Of a stretch of DNA of 64,000 nt, positions 59,778 through 64,000 are shown in pieces; position 1 is the stretch's first letter; each line of letters begins with the position of its first letter. The notes beneath the pieces are model-generated. The model saw only the letters and a program-made list of their open reading frames with translations. It was not told the origin of the DNA and made no database searches. Location of the stretch: positions 62,001 to 126,000 of the forward strand of contig NZ_JBDKXB010000004.1 in the NCBI RefSeq assembly GCF_041197575.1. The letters run 5' to 3'. Position numbers and translations under genes: made by a program. The DNA comes from Thioalkalicoccus limnaeus (GTDB taxonomy: Bacteria; Pseudomonadota; Gammaproteobacteria; Chromatiales; Chromatiaceae).

Positions 59778-61013
59778 ATGCCCAAAAAGAATGACAAGAA
59801 CCTTCTGGTCGGCCTGGATATCGGCACCTCGAAGGTCGCTGCATTGGTTGGCGAACTGAAAGCGGACGACCAGATCGAGATCATCGGGGTGGGAACCCAT
59901 CCATCCCGCGGCTTGAAGAGAGGGGTCGTCGTGGACATCGAGTCCACGTACCAGTCGATCCAGCGGGCCATCGAGGAGGCCGAGCTGATGGCGGGTTGCG
60001 AGATCCATTCGGTGCACGCCGGGATCGCCGGAAGTCACATCCGCAGCCTGAACTCTCACGGTATTACGGCGATCAAGGACCGCGAGGTTACCCAGGCCGA
60101 TGTCGATCGCTGTATCGATGCGGCGCGGGCCGTTGCCATACCTGCGGATCAGAAGGTCCTGCACATCCTGCCGCAGGAATTCATCATCGATGATCAGGAA
60201 GGGATTCGCGAACCGATCGGCATGTGTGGTGTGCGGCTCGAGGCCCGCGTGCACCTGATCACAGGCGCCGTCAGTGCCGCGCAAAACATCGTCAAGTGTA
60301 TTCGCCGCTGCGGTCTCGAGGTCGATGATCTGGTCCTGCAACAGTTGAGTTCGAGTTACTCGGTGTTGACGCAGGACGAAAAGGAACTCGGCGTGTGTCT
60401 CGTCGATATCGGTGGCGGAACGACCGATATGGCGGTGTTCACCAACGGCGCGATCCGTCATACCGCCGTGATCCCGATCGCCGGCGACCAGGTCACGAAC
60501 GATATCGCTGTGGCATTGCGCACGCCGACCCAGTACGCCGAGGCGATCAAGGTCGAACATGCCCGGGCCTTGTCGCGGCTTGCCGAAGGTGGTGACTACA
60601 TCGAGGTGCCGAGTATCGGCGAACGGCCCCCGCGGCGTTTGTCGCGCCAGACCCTGGCCGAGGTCGTCGAACCCCGCTACGAGGAGTTGTTGTCGCTGCT
60701 CCAGGGCGAACTGCGACGCAGCGGCTTCGAGGATCTGGTGGCCGGCGGCGTGGTGTTGACGGGCGGCAGTGCCAAGATGCTCGGCCTCGTCGAGTTGGCC
60801 GAGGAGGTCTTTGAAATGCCCGTGCGGCTCGGTGTGCCGCAGCATTACGTCGGGATGCAGGAGGTCGTCAGTGATCCACGCTTCGCGACCGGGGTGGGTC
60901 TGCTGATGTATGCCCGCCAGCACCGCTTCGTCCTTGGGTCGGAGATGGGGCCACCGGTGGGGCTCAGGGGGATCTGGGCACGGATGCGCAGTTGGTTTCA
61001 AGGGCATTTTTAG
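59778..61013 (+). CDS. ftsA: Cell division protein FtsA
   Basis: 411 residues. FtsA is the actin-like membrane anchor of the Z ring. VGLDIGTSKVAALVGEL (phosphate 1, about 11-27), the SHUT domain, LVDIGGGTTDMAVF (phosphate 2), VLTGGSAKMLGL (adenosine) and a C-terminal amphipathic helix IWARMRSWFQGHF for membrane binding. It starts 5 bp after ftsQ ends. Confidence 0.96.
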   Translation: MPKKNDKNLLVGLDIGTSKVAALVGELKADDQIEIIGVGTHPSRGLKRGVVVDIESTYQSIQRAIEEAELMAGCEIHSVHAGIAGSHIRSLNSHGITAIKDREVTQADVDRCIDAARAVAIPADQKVLHILPQEFIIDDQEGIREPIGMCGVRLEARVHLITGAVSAAQNIVKCIRRCGLEVDDLVLQQLSSSYSVLTQDEKELGVCLVDIGGGTTDMAVFTNGAIRHTAVIPIAGDQVTNDIAVALRTPTQYAEAIKVEHARALSRLAEGGDYIEVPSIGERPPRRLSRQTLAEVVEPRYEELLSLLQGELRRSGFEDLVAGGVVLTGGSAKMLGLVELAEEVFEMPVRLGVPQHYVGMQEVVSDPRFATGVGLLMYARQHRFVLGSEMGPPVGLRGIWARMRSWFQGHF

Positions 61014-61031
61014 GTCGGTGTCGAGGTGCGG

Positions 61032-61058
61032 CGATCGTCCCGGTGGTGCGGACGATCG
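61032..61058 (+). promoter_or_regulatory. Hairpin in the ftsA-ftsZ spacer
   Basis: CGATCGTCC (61032-61040) and GGACGATCG (61050-61058) form a perfect 9-bp stem with a 9-nt loop in the 126-bp ftsA-ftsZ gap. There is no T-run, so it may be an mRNA processing or stability element rather than a terminator. Confidence 0.45.
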
Positions 61059-61139
61059 GGCGTGGTTGCTGATGCGGGGATCTTTGCCGGTGGTCCGGCA
61101 ACGAAGCGAGTCAATGCGAGCAAAGCGAGGAACACGATT

Positions 61140-62318
61140 ATGTTTGAGCTGATGGATACCCATAGTCAGAATGCAGTGATCAAGGTTGTCGGTGTCGGTG
61201 GTGGCGGTGGCAATGCGATCAATCACATGGTCGAGGCCTCGATCGACGGTGTGGATTTCATCTGCGCCAATACCGATGCCCAGGCCCTGCGCGGCTGCAA
61301 TGTCAAGACCCTGCTGCAGCTCGGGGCCAGTATCACGAAGGGGCTCGGCGCCGGCGCCGATCCGGAGATCGGCAAGCAGGCCGCGATCGAGGATCGGGAG
61401 CGGATTCGTGATGCCCTGGATGGAGCCGATATGGTCTTCATCACCGCCGGGATGGGCGGCGGAACCGGAACCGGGGCGGCCCCGGTGGTCGCCGAGGTCG
61501 CGAAGGAGCTTGGTATTCTGACCGTAGCCGTCGTCACCAAGCCCTTTCCGTTCGAGGGTGGCCGGCGGCGCAAAGTCGCCGATGCCGGGATCCAGGATCT
61601 GGCATCCTATGTCGATTCCCTGATCGTGATTCCGAACGAAAAGCTTTTGGCTGTGCTCGGCAAGGAGGTCAGTCTGCTCAACGCCTTCAAGTCCGCGAAC
61701 GACATCCTGCTCAATGCGACACAGGGCATCGCCGAGTTGATCACCCGCCCGGGCTTGATCAACGTCGACTTCGCCGATGTCAAGACCGTGATGGCGGAGA
61801 TGGGGCAAGCCATGATGGGGATCGGCTCCGCGTCAGGTGAGGACCGTGCGAGATTGGCCGCCGAGGCAGCGATCAGCAGCCCGCTGCTCGAGGATATCGA
61901 CCTGTCGGGTGCTCGGGGTATCCTCGTCAACATCACCGCAGGAACGAATCTGTCGATCGGCGAGTTCGACGAGGTGGGCAACACGGTCCGCGATTTCGCC
62001 GATGACGAGGCCAATGTCGTCGTCGGGACCGTCATCGACCCGTCGCTCGACGGGGAGTTGCGGGTCACCGTGGTCGCGACGGGTCTCGGGCGCGAGCGCG
62101 TCGCTTCGCGGCGGGCTCCGGCACAGGGGAATCGAACGATGCGCTTGGTATCGCGGGACGCTGGGGCCGGTACCGGTGCTGATTATCGTGACATGGATCG
62201 GCCGGCGGTATATCGGCGAGGCCAAATCGCCGGCGCTCATCGGGTCGCGGAGGCGAACGAGGATTCGGATCTCGATTATCTGGACATCCCCGCCTTCCTG
62301 CGCCGCCAGGCCGATTAA
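61140..62318 (+). CDS. ftsZ: Cell division GTPase FtsZ
   Basis: 392 residues. FtsZ is the tubulin-like protein that forms the division ring. IKVVGVGGGGGNAINHM near the start, tubulin signature GGGTGTGAAP (about 106-115), NEKLL region and the T7-loop NVDFADVKTVM are present. The variable linker is followed by the conserved C-terminal peptide LDYLDIPAFLRRQAD that binds FtsA and ZipA. The ATG at 61140 has GAGG 8 bases upstream. A 126-bp spacer before it is long for this cluster and may hold an extra promoter. Confidence 0.97.
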   Translation: MFELMDTHSQNAVIKVVGVGGGGGNAINHMVEASIDGVDFICANTDAQALRGCNVKTLLQLGASITKGLGAGADPEIGKQAAIEDRERIRDALDGADMVFITAGMGGGTGTGAAPVVAEVAKELGILTVAVVTKPFPFEGGRRRKVADAGIQDLASYVDSLIVIPNEKLLAVLGKEVSLLNAFKSANDILLNATQGIAELITRPGLINVDFADVKTVMAEMGQAMMGIGSASGEDRARLAAEAAISSPLLEDIDLSGARGILVNITAGTNLSIGEFDEVGNTVRDFADDEANVVVGTVIDPSLDGELRVTVVATGLGRERVASRRAPAQGNRTMRLVSRDAGAGTGADYRDMDRPAVYRRGQIAGAHRVAEANEDSDLDYLDIPAFLRRQAD

Positions 62319-62461
62319 CGGGGAATTCCCTCTAACTAGACTGCGAGGTTTTTCAGCCGATTTGCTTGCAATCGCTCTTCGTTCCTGATAAAAATGCGGG
62401 AAAACCCTAATGCGCGGCGACCTTCGCCGTTCGCAACCGGGGAGACGACCAAGCCGACCCG

Positions 62462-62493
62462 GGCAGAGCAGCCGTTTCTAGGGCTGCTCTGCC
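62462..62493. terminator. Strong hairpin between ftsZ and lpxC
   Basis: GGCAGAGCAGCC (62462-62473) and GGCTGCTCTGCC (62482-62493) form a perfect 12-bp stem with an 8-nt loop, 60 bp before lpxC. The following bases are TCGCGTGGGG, not a T-run. It may partly end dcw transcripts or shape the lpxC leader. Confidence 0.5.
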
Positions 62494-62552
62494 TCGCGTG
62501 GGGCTTGGTGAACAGTGTCGGTATACCGCGGTAGCGACGGGAGAGGAGCGCG

Positions 62553-63464
62553 ATGATCAGGCAACGAACGCTGAAAAATGTGATTCGGGCAACCGGGGTT
62601 GGGTTGCACACCGGGGGCAAGGTCGACCTGACGTTGCGGCCGGCGCCTCCGGATACGGGTATCCTCTTTCGGCGTGTGGATCTGAACCCGCCGGCCTTGA
62701 TCGCGGCCTGCCCGAAGAATGTCTGCGATACCCGTCTGTCAACGACGCTTGGCTGTGGCGCGGCCCGCATCTCGACTGTTGAACACATCCTGTCGGCGTT
62801 GGCCGGATTGGGCATCGATAATGCCTGCATCGATGTCAATGCGCCGGAGGTTCCGATCATGGATGGCAGTGCCGGACCCTTCGTATTCCTGGTCCAATCG
62901 GCTGGAATCGAGGAGCAGAACCGGCCGAAGCGCTTCGTCCGGATCAGGCGGCCGGTGCGCATCGAGGACGGCGATAAATATGCGGCCTTCGAGCCGCTGG
63001 ACGGCTTTCGCGTCGATCTGTCGATCGACTTCGATCACCCGGTCTTCGCGTCGCGTGGGCAAAGCGCCTGTTTCGATTTTACGACCACCTCTTTCATCAA
63101 AGAGGTGAGCCGAGCCCGCACCTTCGGCTTCTTGCGCGACATCGAGGCGCTGCGGCAACAGAACCTGGCTCTCGGTGGGAGCCTGGACAATGCGGTGGTC
63201 GTCGATGATTACCGGATCCTGAACGAAGATGGCCTGCGCTATCATAACGAGTTCGTTCGTCACAAGGTCCTCGATGCGATCGGCGACCTGTACTTGCTCG
63301 GCCGTCCATTGATCGGGGCGTTCCGTGGTCACAAGTCGGGCCACGCACTGAACAACCAGCTTTTGCGATCCCTGCTCGCGGACCGTTCGGCCTGGGAGGA
63401 GGTCGTGTTCGACGAAGCGGCACGGGTGCCTGCGGCTTACCGGCCGCCTGTCCCGGTCGGCTGA
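62553..63464 (+). CDS. lpxC: UDP-3-O-acyl-N-acetylglucosamine deacetylase LpxC
   Basis: 303 residues. LpxC is the zinc enzyme for the first committed lipid A step. RTLKNVIRATGVGLHTGGKV at the start, STVEHILSALAGLGIDN (first zinc histidine, about 79), DGSAGPFVF, and FVRHKVLDAIGDLYLLG giving the other ligands H and D (about 237-241), then HKSGHALNNQLL with the catalytic histidine. GGAG lies upstream of the ATG. Its end overlaps dciA on the other strand by 28 bp. Confidence 0.96.
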   Translation: MIRQRTLKNVIRATGVGLHTGGKVDLTLRPAPPDTGILFRRVDLNPPALIAACPKNVCDTRLSTTLGCGAARISTVEHILSALAGLGIDNACIDVNAPEVPIMDGSAGPFVFLVQSAGIEEQNRPKRFVRIRRPVRIEDGDKYAAFEPLDGFRVDLSIDFDHPVFASRGQSACFDFTTTSFIKEVSRARTFGFLRDIEALRQQNLALGGSLDNAVVVDDYRILNEDGLRYHNEFVRHKVLDAIGDLYLLGRPLIGAFRGHKSGHALNNQLLRSLLADRSAWEEVVFDEAARVPAAYRPPVPVG

Positions 63465-63958
63465 CTTCCCTCCGGCGACCTCGGTTCGTTTTCCAGCACT
63501 CGGTCCGCTGTCGGCGGAGGCTGAATCTCGGCCGAAGCGGCGAGACGGTGGAAGGCCGCCGCCAGACCGGGGTCGGTCATGCTTTGCGCCGCTGCGATGA
63601 GGTGGCCAGCTGCGTGCGAGGATAGCCGTCGGCGGCGAGGCTCTCGATGTGTCTCGCGCTCATTGTCCGCTTGCGGCCGCACGCGCACCTGGCAAGACTG
63701 GATATCGGGTTTCAAGGTGCCGACCGCGCGCACGATCTCGGGCGCCAGGAAACGCAAGGGCGTCGCCCAGACTGCCGAGTTCGTGTACAAGACGACCTTG
63801 TCGGGCTTGATCACGACACGTTGGCAATGCGCCCGGAGTGGTTGCGGCAGGACCTTCAGGACCTTTGTCAGGACCGCCTGATCGCGACGGGAAGCGTCCA
63901 TTCCGGCCTCGATCGCGGCGTTGCTTTGCAGGAAGCCGAACACCTGACGCATCGTCAT
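63437..63958 (-). CDS. dciA: DciA-type replicative helicase loader (DUF721)
   Basis: 173 residues. The DUF721 domain (about residues 1-95: VLTKVLKVLPQPLRAHCQRV, LYTNSAVWATPLRFLAPEIV) matches DciA proteins, which load DnaB in bacteria lacking DnaC. A charged, probably disordered tail follows. Convergent placement next to lpxC agrees with other gammaproteobacteria. The ATG at 63958 has GGAG upstream. Confidence 0.85.
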   Translation of the reverse strand: MTMRQVFGFLQSNAAIEAGMDASRRDQAVLTKVLKVLPQPLRAHCQRVVIKPDKVVLYTNSAVWATPLRFLAPEIVRAVGTLKPDIQSCQVRVRPQADNERETHREPRRRRLSSHAAGHLIAAAQSMTDPGLAAAFHRLAASAEIQPPPTADRVLENEPRSPEGSQPTGTGGR

Positions 63959-64000
63959 TTTGGCTCCATTCTTCAGGCTCTCGGTCCTGGGTTCGATCTG

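Overview
The window is GC-rich bacterial chromosome with tightly packed operons, mostly joined by ATGA/TGATG stop-start overlaps. Gene content (separate CcmH and CcmI, a bifunctional-type sucrose-phosphate synthase, mraZ-ftsZ-lpxC-dciA order, LolCD, DUF2076, YbhB) fits a gammaproteobacterium. A Chromatiales (purple sulfur bacterium-like) host is my inference; no photosynthesis or sulfur-oxidation gene lies in the window to prove it.

Layout. 1-2045 (minus): the end of an NAD(P)-binding SDR protein, then hemD and hemC for tetrapyrrole synthesis. 2449-9462 (plus): a complete ccmABCDEFGHI system I cytochrome c maturation operon, divergent from hemC, so heme precursor synthesis and heme delivery to cytochromes sit side by side. 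9551-18329: a PEBP/YbhB protein, a candidate structured small RNA with its own terminator, sucrose-phosphate synthase, a truncated DNA methyltransferase relic, coaX, lipA, uvrB and a class I aminotransferase. 18503-19039: a FimT/GspH-type pseudopilin. 19187-19262: tRNA-Asn(GTT).

19216-34659: a 15.4-kb integrative element inserted in the tRNA-Asn gene and bounded by perfect 93-bp direct repeats that carry the tRNA 3' part plus its terminator. It encodes a tyrosine integrase, an AlpA-like regulator, a primase/ATPase replication protein, several small accessory proteins, and a type I restriction-modification locus (hsdM, a frameshifted hsdS, a PIN-type toxin-antitoxin pair, hsdR, a YgjP-like metallopeptidase). 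Its right end has small DNA-binding-type proteins and about 0.5 kb of repeat-rich noncoding DNA. Just outside attR is a decayed higBA module.

35358-43812: a tiny Cys-rich peptide, ferritin, ComEC, a DUF2062 membrane protein, LolD/LolC lipoprotein export, a lipoprotein, a DUF2076 protein and a short-chain dehydrogenase. 43888-44262: RNase P RNA. 44457-63464: the dcw cell-wall/division cluster (mraZ, rsmH, ftsL, ftsI, murE, murF, mraY, murD, ftsW, murG, murC, murB, ddl, ftsQ, ftsA, ftsZ, then lpxC), with a clear promoter and MraZ repeat operator at its head. The convergent dciA (DUF721) gene closes the window. The cluster supplies lipid II synthesis (MurC-F, Ddl, MraY, MurG), the divisome (FtsL/I/W/Q/A/Z) and the first committed lipid A step (LpxC).
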